This document shows positions 4,967-11,258 of a stretch of DNA of 11,258 nt, one piece after another. The notes beneath the pieces are model-generated. The model was not told the DNA's origin. It worked only from the letters and a program-made list of their open reading frames with translations, and made no database searches. Location: positions 1-11,258 of the forward strand of contig JAOPZP010000419.1 in assembly GCA_025964055.1 (NCBI GenBank), read 5' to 3'. This DNA comes from Conexibacter sp. Its GTDB lineage: Bacteria; Actinomycetota; Thermoleophilia; Solirubrobacterales; Solirubrobacteraceae. The stretch's first letter is position 1; every line of letters starts with the position of its first letter. The position numbers were made by a program, and so were the translations under genes.

Positions 4967-6118
4967 ATGGACGTCGACGCCGCCACCGTCCTCGCGTTCC
5001 GCCTGGCGGGCCAGGACCTCGCCCAGCCCGCCGCCGACGCCACCGCCGCGCTGGGCGCATGGACCATCCAGGACTCGCCGCCGGGCACCGCGGTCGCCGC
5101 CGTGCTGGCACGCACCGTGGGGACCGTCCCCACCGGCTGGCTCGACGCCGCGCTCTTCGAGGACCGCTCGCTCGTGGCGCTCTACAACGCGCGGACCGCC
5201 ACCGCGATCCTGCCCGCCGACCAGGTCGCCGCCTACGCCACCGGGATGCTCCCCGGCGACGACGACGCCGAGCTCAAGGCCATCGTCGGCCCGGCGCTGC
5301 CCGACGTCGCCGAGGGCTTCGCCGAGCCGGTGGCGCTGGCGGTCGCGGCGATCGCCGACGCGCTGGACGGCACGACGCTCAGCCGCGACGACCTCCATGA
5401 GGCGCTGCGGGCACGGCTGCCGGCCGGGCTGCTGCCGTGGTGCAAGGGCTGCGAGAGCCACCACGCCCGCCGCGGCGTGCTCGTCATGGCGGCGCTCCAC
5501 GGGCGGCTCTGCCTCGCGGGGCGCGTCGGGCGCCAGCCGGCGTTCGCGCGCACCGACCAGTGGACACGGTGGGGCGCGCCGGACCGGGCGACCGCGGGAG
5601 CCGGGCTCGTCCGCCGCTACCTCACGGCCTACGGGCCCTCGACCCGCCCGCACTTCGCGCAGTGGGCCGGCCTCGGGGCCGCGCATGCCGCAGCCCTGTG
5701 GACGAGCGTGGCCGGCGAGCTCACCGAGGTGCGCGTCGCAGACGGCGACGGCGACGGCGGCGCCGTCGCCAGCGTGCTCACCCGCGACCTGGCGGCGCTC
5801 CAGGACCCTCCCCCCGCGCACGGCGTGCGCCTGCTCGCCCCCGGCGACCCGCTGCTGCTCGGGCGCGACCGCGCCGCCCTCCTTCCCGACGCCGCGCAGC
5901 GCAAGCGGGCGTTCCTGGCCATCAACGCACCGGGCCTCGTCATCGCCGACGGCGCGCCGGCCGCGCTGTGGCGCGCGCGCAAGCAGGGCAAGGCGCTGGC
6001 CATCGCCATGGAGCCGCTGGACGGCGCCGCGGCCATCGATCCCGCCGCGCTCCAGGCGGCCGCGCAGCGCCTCGCATCGCACCGTGGGGCGACATCGGTC
6101 ACGGTCGCCACGGCGTAA
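4967..6118 (+). CDS. Winged-helix DNA-binding protein, HTH_42 (AlkZ-like) family
   Basis: The HTH_42 family includes the DNA glycosylases AlkZ and YcaQ, which excise bulky or crosslinked bases; many members are uncharacterised. The 383-residue length is typical. Supporting segments are the N-terminal helix region ending AWTIQDSPPGTA (31-42), the winged-helix motif RRYLTAYGPSTRPHFAQWAG (216-235), the LLAPGDPLLLGRDR strand region (289-302) and the C-terminal LVIADGAPAALWR beta region (324-336). In AlkZ the catalytic pair is a Q-x-Q motif at the end of this first helix; by eye the aligned residues here are T33-I-Q35, so the first Gln appears replaced and glycosylase activity should not be assumed. 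Start: ATG 4967 with a predicted 2-nt leader. It lies 32 bp after the glycosidase gene and 50 bp before the glycosyltransferase. Confidence 0.85.
   Translation: MDVDAATVLAFRLAGQDLAQPAADATAALGAWTIQDSPPGTAVAAVLARTVGTVPTGWLDAALFEDRSLVALYNARTATAILPADQVAAYATGMLPGDDDAELKAIVGPALPDVAEGFAEPVALAVAAIADALDGTTLSRDDLHEALRARLPAGLLPWCKGCESHHARRGVLVMAALHGRLCLAGRVGRQPAFARTDQWTRWGAPDRATAGAGLVRRYLTAYGPSTRPHFAQWAGLGAAHAAALWTSVAGELTEVRVADGDGDGGAVASVLTRDLAALQDPPPAHGVRLLAPGDPLLLGRDRAALLPDAAQRKRAFLAINAPGLVIADGAPAALWRARKQGKALAIAMEPLDGAAAIDPAALQAAAQRLASHRGATSVTVATA
5741..5770. repeat. Short tandem GACGGC repeat and hairpin inside the HTH_42 gene
   Basis: Three head-to-tail copies of GACGGC (5741-5758) encode an Asp-Gly run in a loop (ADGDGDGGAV). 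GGCGACGGC (5750-5758) and GCCGTCGCC (5762-5770) form 9-bp inverted arms with a 3-nt centre. Probably a slippage-prone coding microsatellite; length polymorphism between strains would keep the frame. Confidence 0.6.
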
Positions 6119-6120
6119 GT

Positions 6121-6136
6121 CGGACGCCGGCGTCCG
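6121..6136. terminator. 16-bp perfect palindrome, possible terminator or operator
   Basis: CGGACGCCGGCGTCCG is its own reverse complement and starts two bases after the HTH_42 stop codon (TAA 6116-6118). As RNA it can form a 6-bp stem with a CCGG loop, followed by only a short T-run (GGGCTTTGGG). It lies 20 bp upstream of the proposed glycosyltransferase -10, so it could end the first transcript or act as an operator for the next. Confidence 0.45.
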
Positions 6137-6156
6137 GGCTTTGGGCCGCCATCGGG

Positions 6157-6162
6157 TACAAC
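6157..6162 (+). promoter_or_regulatory. Putative -10 hexamer TACAAC for the glycosyltransferase operon
   Basis: TACAAC lies in one of the least GC-rich spots of the area and predicts a transcript start at 6169, exactly the first base of the proposed GTG start, that is a leaderless mRNA. The final base is C rather than the consensus T, and no -35 is seen at normal spacing. Confidence 0.4.
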
Positions 6163-6168
6163 AGTGGT

Positions 6169-7521
6169 GTGCGTGTGCTCTCCGGCCTGATGTTCTTCCC
6201 TCGTGGTGGATCCGCGCATGTGGCTCGCGCACTGGCCCACGAGCTCCCCACGTACGGCTGGGACGTGACGCTCGTCGTCGGCTCGCGCGGCGGTCACGGC
6301 GACGCCCGCGCGTTCTACGCCGGCGAGGACGTCCGCCCGGTCGACTTCGACGCCGGCGACGCCCCGATGCACCCGTCCTACGAGGACCGGCCCGGCACGA
6401 GCGATGGCGGCGTGTTCGCCGCGGTCGACGACGCGGGCTTCGAGCGCCACGTCGCCGCCTGGTCGCGCGCGCTGGCCGAGGCGGGCGCGGCCGAGCACGA
6501 CGTGCTGCACCTCCATCACCTCACGCCGCTGCACGAGGCGGCGCAGCGCGTCGCCCCGGGCGTGCCGGTGATCACCCACCTGCACGGCACCGAGCTGCTG
6601 ATGCTCGAGGAGATCGCCGCCGGCGCGCCGTGGCCGCACGCCGCCGCCTGGGCGCGCCGGATGCGCGGCTGGGCGCAGGCCTCCGAGCGCCTCCTGGTGC
6701 TGACGCCCGGCCAGGTGGAGCGCTCCGTCGAGCTGCTCGGCGTCGATCCCGAACGCTGTGTCCTGAGCCCCAACGGCTTCGACCCCGAGCGGTTCGACGA
6801 GCTCGAGGTCGACCGCCCCGCGCACTGGCGCCACCACCTCGTCACCGCGCCGCGTGGCTGGCGGCCGGGCGGCGACGAGGGCAGCGTCGGCTACAGCGCC
6901 CGCGACATCGCGCCGCTGTCGACCGGTCCGGTGATGATCTGCGTGAGCCGCTTCACCGCCGTCAAGCGCCTCGGCCTGCTCGTCCGCGCCTGGGCCCGCG
7001 CCCAGCGCGAGGGCCGGCTGCCCGGCGACTCCTCGCTGGTCCTGCTCGGCGGCTACCCGGGGGAGTGGGAGGGCGAGCACCCCTACGACGCCATCGCCGC
7101 CTCCGGCGCCCGCAACGTCTTCCTCGCCGGCTGGCACGGCCACGACGAGCTGCCGGCGTTCCTGTCGGCCTCCGACGCGCTCGTGCTCGCCTCGGTCCGC
7201 GAGCAGTTCGGCTCGGTGCTCGTCGAGGGCATGGCCTGCGGGCTGCCGCCGATCGCCGTCGACCGCTTCGGCCCCGCCGACATCGTGGACGACGGCAGCA
7301 CGGGCTGGCTCGTCGCGCCCGACGACGAGGCGCAGCTGGCCGAGGCGATGATCGCCTGCCTCGGCGATCCCGTCGAGCTGCGCCGTCGCGGCCGCCGCGC
7401 CTGGCGCGAGGCGCGAGAGCGCTTCTCGTGGCCGGCGCTGGCCGGGGATCTCGCCGAGGTCCTCGACGAGGTCGCCGACGTGGCCGACGGGCGGCTGGCC
7501 ACCGGCAGCGCCTCGTCGTGA
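6169..7521 (+). CDS. GT4-family glycosyltransferase (group 1, GT-B fold)
   Basis: Retaining glycosyltransferase using a nucleotide-sugar donor; the acceptor is unknown. In 450 residues the N-terminal domain has the glycine-rich acceptor loop FFPRGGSAHVARALAHEL (9-26) and DVLHLHHLTPLH (111-122) followed by THLHGTELLM. SPNGFDPERF (200-209) marks the interdomain region. The C-terminal domain has CVSRFTAVKRLGLLVRAW (258-275; R261 and K266 are the usual phosphate-contacting residues) and REQFGSVLVEGMACGLPPIA (344-363), where E345 and E353 form the GT4 EX7E motif. There is no signal peptide or membrane helix, so it is cytoplasmic or peripheral. Start: GTG 6169, giving VRVLSGLMFF, the canonical first strand; the upstream open frame is the HTH_42 gene out of frame. 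Its TGA overlaps the GTG of the ABC gene (GTGA), so the two are translationally coupled. Confidence 0.93.
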   Translation: MRVLSGLMFFPRGGSAHVARALAHELPTYGWDVTLVVGSRGGHGDARAFYAGEDVRPVDFDAGDAPMHPSYEDRPGTSDGGVFAAVDDAGFERHVAAWSRALAEAGAAEHDVLHLHHLTPLHEAAQRVAPGVPVITHLHGTELLMLEEIAAGAPWPHAAAWARRMRGWAQASERLLVLTPGQVERSVELLGVDPERCVLSPNGFDPERFDELEVDRPAHWRHHLVTAPRGWRPGGDEGSVGYSARDIAPLSTGPVMICVSRFTAVKRLGLLVRAWARAQREGRLPGDSSLVLLGGYPGEWEGEHPYDAIAASGARNVFLAGWHGHDELPAFLSASDALVLASVREQFGSVLVEGMACGLPPIAVDRFGPADIVDDGSTGWLVAPDDEAQLAEAMIACLGDPVELRRRGRRAWREARERFSWPALAGDLAEVLDEVADVADGRLATGSASS

Positions 7522-9254
7522 GGCCCGGTCCCGAGCTGCGGCGCATCGCCGCGCTGTTCCGGCCCTACCGCGGTCAGCTCTTCTCTGTCCTGGCGATCAT
7601 CGCCCTGAGCGCCGGGCTCAGCATGGTGTCGCCGTTCCTGCTGCGCGAGGTGCTCGACCAGGCGATCCCCGAGCGCGACACCGGCCTGCTGACGCTGCTG
7701 GTCGGCGGCATGATCGCGATCGCGATCGTCACCGGCGGCCTCGGCGTCGCCAGCACCTACTTGTCCAACATCGTCGGCCAGGAGGTCATGCACGACCTCC
7801 GCGCGGCGGTGTACCGCCACCTGCAGCGCATGTCGCTGGCGTTCTTCACGCGCACGCGCACCGGCGAGGTGCAGGCGCGCATCGCCTCCGACATCGGCGG
7901 CATCCAGTCGGTCGTGACGAGCACGGCGACCTCGATCGTCTCCAACGTCACGACGGTGCTGGCGACGATCGGCGCGATGTTCGCGCTGGACTGGCGACTG
8001 GCCGCGTTCTCGCTCGTCGTGCTGCCGTTCTTCGTGTGGATGACGCGCCGCGTCGGCGGCGAGCGGCGCAAGATCACCGCCCAGCGCCAGGGCCGGGTGG
8101 CCGACATGTCGTCCTTGGTCGAGGAGTCGCTCTCGGTCACCGGCATCCTGCTCGGCCGCACGATGGGCCGCGGCGACGAGCTGGCCGATCGCTTCACCGC
8201 CGAGTCGCGGGAGCTGGCCACGCTGGAGGTGCGCTCGCGCATGGCCGGGCGCTGGCGGATGGCGTCGGTGCAGATGAGCTTCGCGATCATGCCGGCGCTC
8301 GTGTACTGGTTCGCCGGCCAGACGTCGGCGATCAGCGTCGGCACGCTCGTGGCGTTCACGACCCTGCAGACGCGGCTGCTGTTCCCGATCGGCTCGTTGT
8401 TGTCGGTGTCGGTGGACCTGCAGAGCTCGCTCGCGCTGTTCCACCGCATCTTCGAGTACCTCGACCTGCCCATCGACCTGGGCGAGCGGCCCGATCCGGT
8501 GCAGCTGCACGACGTGCGCGGCGCGGTGCGCTTCGAGGACGTGACCTTCGGCTACGACGACGACGTCGCGCCGACGCTCGACGGCATCGACCTCGACGTG
8601 CCGCCCGGCTCGTTCACCGCCATCGTGGGGGAGACCGGCAGCGGCAAGACGACGCTGGCCTACCTCACCGCGCGCCTGTACGACGTGCGGTCGGGGCGCG
8701 TGACCATCGACGGCGTCGACGTGCGCGACGCGAGCTTCGCCTCCCTGGCGCGCACCGTCGGGCTCGTCTCGCAGGACACCTACCTCTTCCACGCCACAGT
8801 GCGCGAGAACCTGCGCTTCGCGCGACCCGACGCGACCGACGAGGAGCTCGAGGCGGCCGCAGGCGCCGCGCAGATCCACGACCTGATCGCGTCGCTGCCC
8901 GAGGGCTACGACACGGTCGTCGGCGAGCGCGGCTACCGCTTCTCCGGCGGCGAGAAGCAGCGCATCGCGATTGCGCGAGTGGTCCTGCGCAACCCGCCGG
9001 TGCTCGTGCTCGACGAGGCGACGAGCGCGCTGGACACCGAGACCGAGCGCGCGGTGCAGGACGCGCTGGACCACCTCGCCGAAGGCCGCACGACGATCGC
9101 CATCGCGCACCGGCTCTCGACGATCCGCGACGCCGACCAGATCGTCGTGCTCGACGGCGGCCGGCTCGTGGAGCGCGGCACGCACGAGGAGCTGCTGGAG
9201 CGCGGCGGGCGCTACGCGGCGCTGGCCGCGCAGGGGGAGAAGGCCCCGGCGTGA
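7518..9254 (+). CDS. ABC exporter half-transporter (fused membrane and ATPase domains)
   Basis: Type IV (MsbA/BmrA-like) ABC exporter, probably a homodimer that exports a lipid, glycolipid or drug-like compound using ATP. In 578 residues the six-helix membrane domain spans about 20-315 (for example LFSVLAIIALSAGLSMVSPF and LAAFSLVVLPFFVWM), with the coupling-helix motif FFTRTRTGEVQARIASDI. The ATPase domain has Walker A GETGSGKTT (371-379), Q-loop VSQDTYLF (Q419), signature FSGGEKQ (475-481; Glu in place of the common Gln), Walker B VLVLDE (495-500) with catalytic E500, and H-loop H531 in AIAHRLST. All catalytic residues are intact. Start: GTG 7518 overlapping the glycosyltransferase stop; its own stop overlaps the VOC start. 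Coupling to a glycosyltransferase suggests a glycosylated cargo, which is inference. Confidence 0.95.
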   Translation: MRPGPELRRIAALFRPYRGQLFSVLAIIALSAGLSMVSPFLLREVLDQAIPERDTGLLTLLVGGMIAIAIVTGGLGVASTYLSNIVGQEVMHDLRAAVYRHLQRMSLAFFTRTRTGEVQARIASDIGGIQSVVTSTATSIVSNVTTVLATIGAMFALDWRLAAFSLVVLPFFVWMTRRVGGERRKITAQRQGRVADMSSLVEESLSVTGILLGRTMGRGDELADRFTAESRELATLEVRSRMAGRWRMASVQMSFAIMPALVYWFAGQTSAISVGTLVAFTTLQTRLLFPIGSLLSVSVDLQSSLALFHRIFEYLDLPIDLGERPDPVQLHDVRGAVRFEDVTFGYDDDVAPTLDGIDLDVPPGSFTAIVGETGSGKTTLAYLTARLYDVRSGRVTIDGVDVRDASFASLARTVGLVSQDTYLFHATVRENLRFARPDATDEELEAAAGAAQIHDLIASLPEGYDTVVGERGYRFSGGEKQRIAIARVVLRNPPVLVLDEATSALDTETERAVQDALDHLAEGRTTIAIAHRLSTIRDADQIVVLDGGRLVERGTHEELLERGGRYAALAAQGEKAPA

Positions 9255-9880
9255 GCGCGCCGCGCCCGCGGCTGGTCGAGCTCGACGTCGCCGACGCGCC
9301 CGAGGCCTGGCGCGGACTCGGGTTCGACGTCGACGGCGCGGGACGCTGCCGGGTCGCCACCACCGATCTCGTGCTGGCGGGCGGGATCGGCGGCCTGCGC
9401 GGCTGGGCGCTGGAGGGCGCGATCCCGGCGGCCGACGGCATCGATGGCGTGCCGACGGCGGTCGCCGACGCCGAGCCCGACCGTGGCGCGCCGCAGCACG
9501 CCAACGGCGTGGTTGCGATCGACCACGTGGTGCTCATGACGCCCGACACGGTCCGGACGTTCGAGGCGCTGGAGGCCGCGGGGCTGGAGCTGCGCGCGGT
9601 CCGCGACGCAGGCACGCCCGAGCGACCGCTGCGCCAGGGGTTCCTGCTGACGGCCGAGGCGATCGTCGAGGTCGTGGGGCCGCCCGAGGCCGCCGGCGAC
9701 GAGCCGGCGCGGCTGTGGGGCGTCACGTTCGTCGTCGAGGATCTCGATGCGACCTGCGCCGCGCTCGGCGACCGGGTGGGCGCGGCGCGCGCCGCGGTCC
9801 AGCCGGGCCGGCGGATCGCGTCGGTCCGGCGCAGCGCGGGGCTCGCGGTGCCCGTGGCGTTCATGACGCCGCGCGTCTGA
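9251..9880 (+). CDS. VOC-fold (glyoxalase/bleomycin-resistance superfamily) protein
   Basis: 209 residues. From about residue 86 it follows a two-module VOC pattern. Module one runs from VVAIDHVVLMTPDTVRTFEAL (H92 in the first strand) to AIVEVVGP (E140 in the fourth). Module two begins WGVTFVVEDLDATCAAL and ends VPVAFMTPRV. The second-module position equivalent to H92 is Gly158 by eye, so the usual metal site looks incomplete. The first 85 residues (LVELDVADAPEAWRGLGFDV and the strands after it) look like an extra degenerate half-module. The start GTG 9251 overlaps the exporter stop in GTGA, so it is the third gene of the coupled trio. It may bind, modify or sequester a small molecule, perhaps the exported compound; substrate unknown. 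Confidence 0.8.
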   Translation: MSAPRPRLVELDVADAPEAWRGLGFDVDGAGRCRVATTDLVLAGGIGGLRGWALEGAIPAADGIDGVPTAVADAEPDRGAPQHANGVVAIDHVVLMTPDTVRTFEALEAAGLELRAVRDAGTPERPLRQGFLLTAEAIVEVVGPPEAAGDEPARLWGVTFVVEDLDATCAALGDRVGAARAAVQPGRRIASVRRSAGLAVPVAFMTPRV

Positions 9881-9984
9881 GCCCGCCGGTCCGCGTCTTC
9901 GCGATGGCCGGCGTAAGGGCGGGCGCGCTCACCCGTTCTCGTTGCGCCAGACCATGCCGACGCCTCCGGGAGCAGACACGCCAC

Positions 9985-10299
9985 ATGGGGTTCTTGCAGG
10001 ACATGCGCAACCTCGAGCAGCAGGCCGACGGCACGGCCGCCCCCGCCGACGCGCCGGAGCTGGCGCTGCACGGCCTCGCCGGCGCGGCGGCCATCCAGGC
10101 CGTGCGCTTCACCGGTGCGGTGGTCGATGACCGGCCGACGCTCGAGCTCGACCTCGTCATCACCGTCGAGGGCGGCGAGCCCTACGCGCTCAGCCACCGC
10201 CAGAGCGTGTCGCGCATCGCCATCCCGAGCTTCCAGCCGGGCGCGGTCGTGCCCGTGCGCGTCGATCCGGCCGATCGGTCGTCGGTGACGCTCGGCTGA
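9985..10299 (+). CDS. Small hypothetical actinobacterial protein
   Basis: 104 residues, function unknown. An amphipathic N-terminal helix (MGFLQDMRNLEQQADG) and an Ala/Pro linker lead into a predicted all-beta C-terminal half (about 37-104). That half contains AAIQAVRFTGAVVDDRPTLE, LDLVITVEGGEPYALSHRQS and PGAVVPVRVDPADRSSVTLG, resembling a small barrel that also occurs in other short actinobacterial proteins of unknown role (family impression from memory, not searched). No signal peptide, membrane helix or Cys is present, so it is probably cytoplasmic. Start ATG 9985 is preceded by GGGAG at 9968-9972 (12-base spacing). It is separated from the VOC gene by 104 bp with no clear promoter and is followed by a strong hairpin, so it may end the transcript or form its own unit. 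Confidence 0.72.
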   Translation: MGFLQDMRNLEQQADGTAAPADAPELALHGLAGAAAIQAVRFTGAVVDDRPTLELDLVITVEGGEPYALSHRQSVSRIAIPSFQPGAVVPVRVDPADRSSVTLG

Positions 10300-10345
10300 C
10301 CATCTTGGCCGCCGCTCTCCGCTGGACCGGAGCCGGCGGTCGAGC

Positions 10346-10386
10346 GGTGGGCGCCCCCGGCCCCGCACGGCCGGGGGCGTCCCACC
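10346..10386. terminator. Strong GC hairpin, likely transcription terminator
   Basis: Left arm 10346-10362 (GGTGGG then CGCCCCCGGCC) pairs with 10369-10386 over 17 base pairs with one bulged T at 10380 and a 6-nt loop (CCGCAC). It begins 46 bp after the stop of the small hypothetical gene and about 80 bp before the CAP gene. There is no T-run, as is common for actinobacterial terminators. Confidence 0.75.
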
Positions 10387-10464
10387 ACCTCTGCCCTCGC
10401 ACATCCGTCCACGTTCCTACAGCTTCTTCACGCGGGCGCGAGCACGGCCCGATGGCCGTGGGAA

Positions 10465-11121
10465 GTGCCGACCACCGCCCGCCGTCTCCTGCTGTCCTGC
10501 GGCGCCCTGCTGGCGCTCGCGCTGCCCGCTCCGGCCATGGCCGCCTGCTCCGGCGCGGACGCCGCGCCGAGCGACCCGAGCGCCGTCGCCGCGACGCTCT
10601 GCCTGCTCAACGAGCAGCGCGCCGCGCAGCATCTGGGAGCGTTGACGCAGTCCGCGCCGCTGGGCCGGGCCGCCGACGGCTACGCCCAGGCCATGGTCGA
10701 CCAGCGCTTCTTCGACCACGTCTCTCCCGGCGGGTCGACGATGCTGCAGCGCATCGAGGACGCCGGCTGGGTCGCGGCCCCCGGCGCCTGGACCGTCGGC
10801 GAGAACATCGCCTGGGGCTCCGGCACGCTCGGCACCCCGGCCTCGATCGTGGACAGCTGGATGCACAGCGCCGGCCATCGCGCCAACATCCTCAACGGAT
10901 CCTTCGCGGAGATCGGGATCGGCATCGCCAAGGGCGCGCCGCGCGGCGGCGTCGGCGGCGTGGCGGGGACGTACGTGACGGACTTCGGGTCGCGGGGCGA
11001 GGCGAGCTCGGCGGCAGCGCCGAAGAAGGCGGTTGCGCGGTGTGCGACCAAGGCGTCGGCGCGCGTGCGGGCGCATGTCGCGCTGCGGCACGTCGGCGTG
11101 AAGCGCTGCGTGCGGCGGTAG
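10465..11121 (+). CDS. Secreted CAP-domain (SCP/PR-1, YkwD-like) protein
   Basis: Extracellular CAP-superfamily protein of 218 residues. GTG 10465 begins VPTTARRLLLSCGALLALAL, a Sec signal peptide, with likely cleavage after AMA (residue 26 or 27). C28 and C46 (ACSGAD and TLCLLNEQR) probably form a disulfide. CAP landmarks: LLNEQRAAQHLGAL (47-60), FFDHVSPGG (82-90, H85), VGENIAWG (111-118, E113), SWMHSAGHRANIL (131-143, H134 and H138) and FAEIGIGIA (147-155, E149), so the conserved His/Glu cavity is complete. A Lys/Arg-rich tail (about 187-218) with C193 and C215 follows and may attach to the envelope. Bacterial CAP proteins are poorly characterised; sterol or lipid binding and peptidase roles are only suggested for the family. 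Lipoprotein processing at C28 is possible, but the preceding MAA is a poor lipobox. Monocistronic by context. Confidence 0.92.
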   Translation: MPTTARRLLLSCGALLALALPAPAMAACSGADAAPSDPSAVAATLCLLNEQRAAQHLGALTQSAPLGRAADGYAQAMVDQRFFDHVSPGGSTMLQRIEDAGWVAAPGAWTVGENIAWGSGTLGTPASIVDSWMHSAGHRANILNGSFAEIGIGIAKGAPRGGVGGVAGTYVTDFGSRGEASSAAAPKKAVARCATKASARVRAHVALRHVGVKRCVRR

Positions 11122-11127
11122 CGGCCG

Positions 11128-11144
11128 GCGCCCAGCTCGGGCGC
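11128..11144. terminator. Small hairpin between convergent genes, possible bidirectional terminator
   Basis: GCGCCC (11128-11133) and GGGCGC (11139-11144) form a 6-bp stem with a 5-nt loop, in the 36-bp gap between the CAP gene stop and the stop of the gene on the other strand. The stem is short and there is no T-run, so confidence is low. Confidence 0.3.
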
Positions 11145-11157
11145 TCGTCGAAAGCCC

Positions 11158-11258
11158 CTACAGGCCCGCCGGGTGCCGCACCGTGTAGCCCGCCGCCGAC
11201 CGGTCGTCGGCCTGCCACCGCGACCCGCTGCCCGACCGCCCCGACGTGTCGAACCGCC
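11158..11258 (-). CDS. C-terminal end of an unidentified protein, 5' part beyond the window
   Basis: On the minus strand an open frame enters from the right edge and ends at TAG (11160-11158) after 33 visible codons, finishing SRWQADDRSAAGYTVRHPAGL. Reasons to believe it: it converges neatly on the CAP gene with a small hairpin between the stops, the residue mix is protein-like (Trp, Tyr, Gln, paired Asp), and third positions are mostly G/C. Too little is visible to assign a family. A second minus-strand frame is also open here but continues into the antisense of the CAP gene and looks like a shadow. Confidence 0.5.
   Translation of the reverse strand, partial: RFDTSGRSGSGSRWQADDRSAAGYTVRHPAGL

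Noticed and set aside
5397..7517. Long N-terminal extensions in frame with the ABC exporter and the glycosyltransferase
   Set aside because: They overlap the HTH_42 and GT4 genes out of frame and are Arg-rich. Starts at 6169 and 7518 give canonical N-termini and a GTGA junction.
7083..9185. Long open frame on the minus strand opposite the ABC exporter (about 700 codons)
   Set aside because: Its composition is Arg/His/Gln/Ala-rich without any motif, and the plus strand carries an intact ABC transporter with all catalytic motifs. Long antisense frames are expected at this GC content.
9881..9984. Possible hairpin (GCCCGCC with GGCGGGC) after the VOC gene
   Set aside because: A 7-bp stem with a loop of about 30 nt in GC-rich DNA is within chance expectation and has no T-run.
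1..11258. CRISPR array, tRNA/rRNA, insertion sequence, attachment site, LexA-type operator
   Set aside because: I looked for regularly spaced repeats, cloverleaf arms, transposase or integrase motifs, terminal inverted repeats and GAAC-N4-GTTC-like boxes by eye and found none that hold up.

Overview
The window is strongly GC-rich, with GTG starts used freely, G/C in almost every third codon position and few A/T-rich stretches. With its set of proteins (SRAP, HTH_42 winged helix, phosphodiester glycosidase, secreted CAP protein with a paired-Cys N-terminus, many small membrane hypotheticals), this suggests a chromosomal segment of an actinobacterium, probably class Thermoleophilia (Solirubrobacterales-like). 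That placement is inference from style. I see no rRNA, tRNA, CRISPR array, transposase, integrase or phage gene.

Layout: (1) 1-2593, minus strand: a compact four-gene run. In transcription order it holds a two-helix membrane protein of unknown function, an SRAP/YedK abasic-site protein, a RimJ/RimL-type GNAT acetyltransferase and a HAD-IIA phosphatase cut by the left edge. (2) 2629/2662-3057, plus: a small secreted or membrane-anchored hypothetical, divergent from the first run. (3) 3067-3840, minus: a zinc-ribbon, single-pass membrane protein, convergent with (2). (4) 3841-4139: a divergent intergenic region with a 48-bp near-perfect AT-rich palindrome and a direct repeat. (5) 4140-9880, plus: phosphodiester glycosidase-like protein, HTH_42 winged-helix protein, then a translationally coupled trio of GT4 glycosyltransferase, ABC half-exporter and VOC-fold protein. 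(6) 9985-10299, plus: small hypothetical, followed by a strong hairpin. (7) 10465-11121, plus: secreted CAP-domain protein. (8) 11158-11258, minus: C-terminal end of an unidentified gene entering from the right.

Two themes join the genes. Three adjacent pairs share a 4-base GTGA stop/start overlap (HAD/GNAT, GT/ABC, ABC/VOC), which argues for translational coupling. Several genes have a TAGGCT-like -10 hexamer placed so that transcription would begin 0-4 bases before the start codon, so leaderless mRNAs look common here. The glycosyltransferase/exporter pair hints at making and exporting a glycosylated compound or envelope lipid, but the substrate cannot be read from the sequence. I found no convincing new defence or mobile system. 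The most unusual element is the palindrome at 3856-3903 overlapping the predicted promoter of the zinc-ribbon gene.
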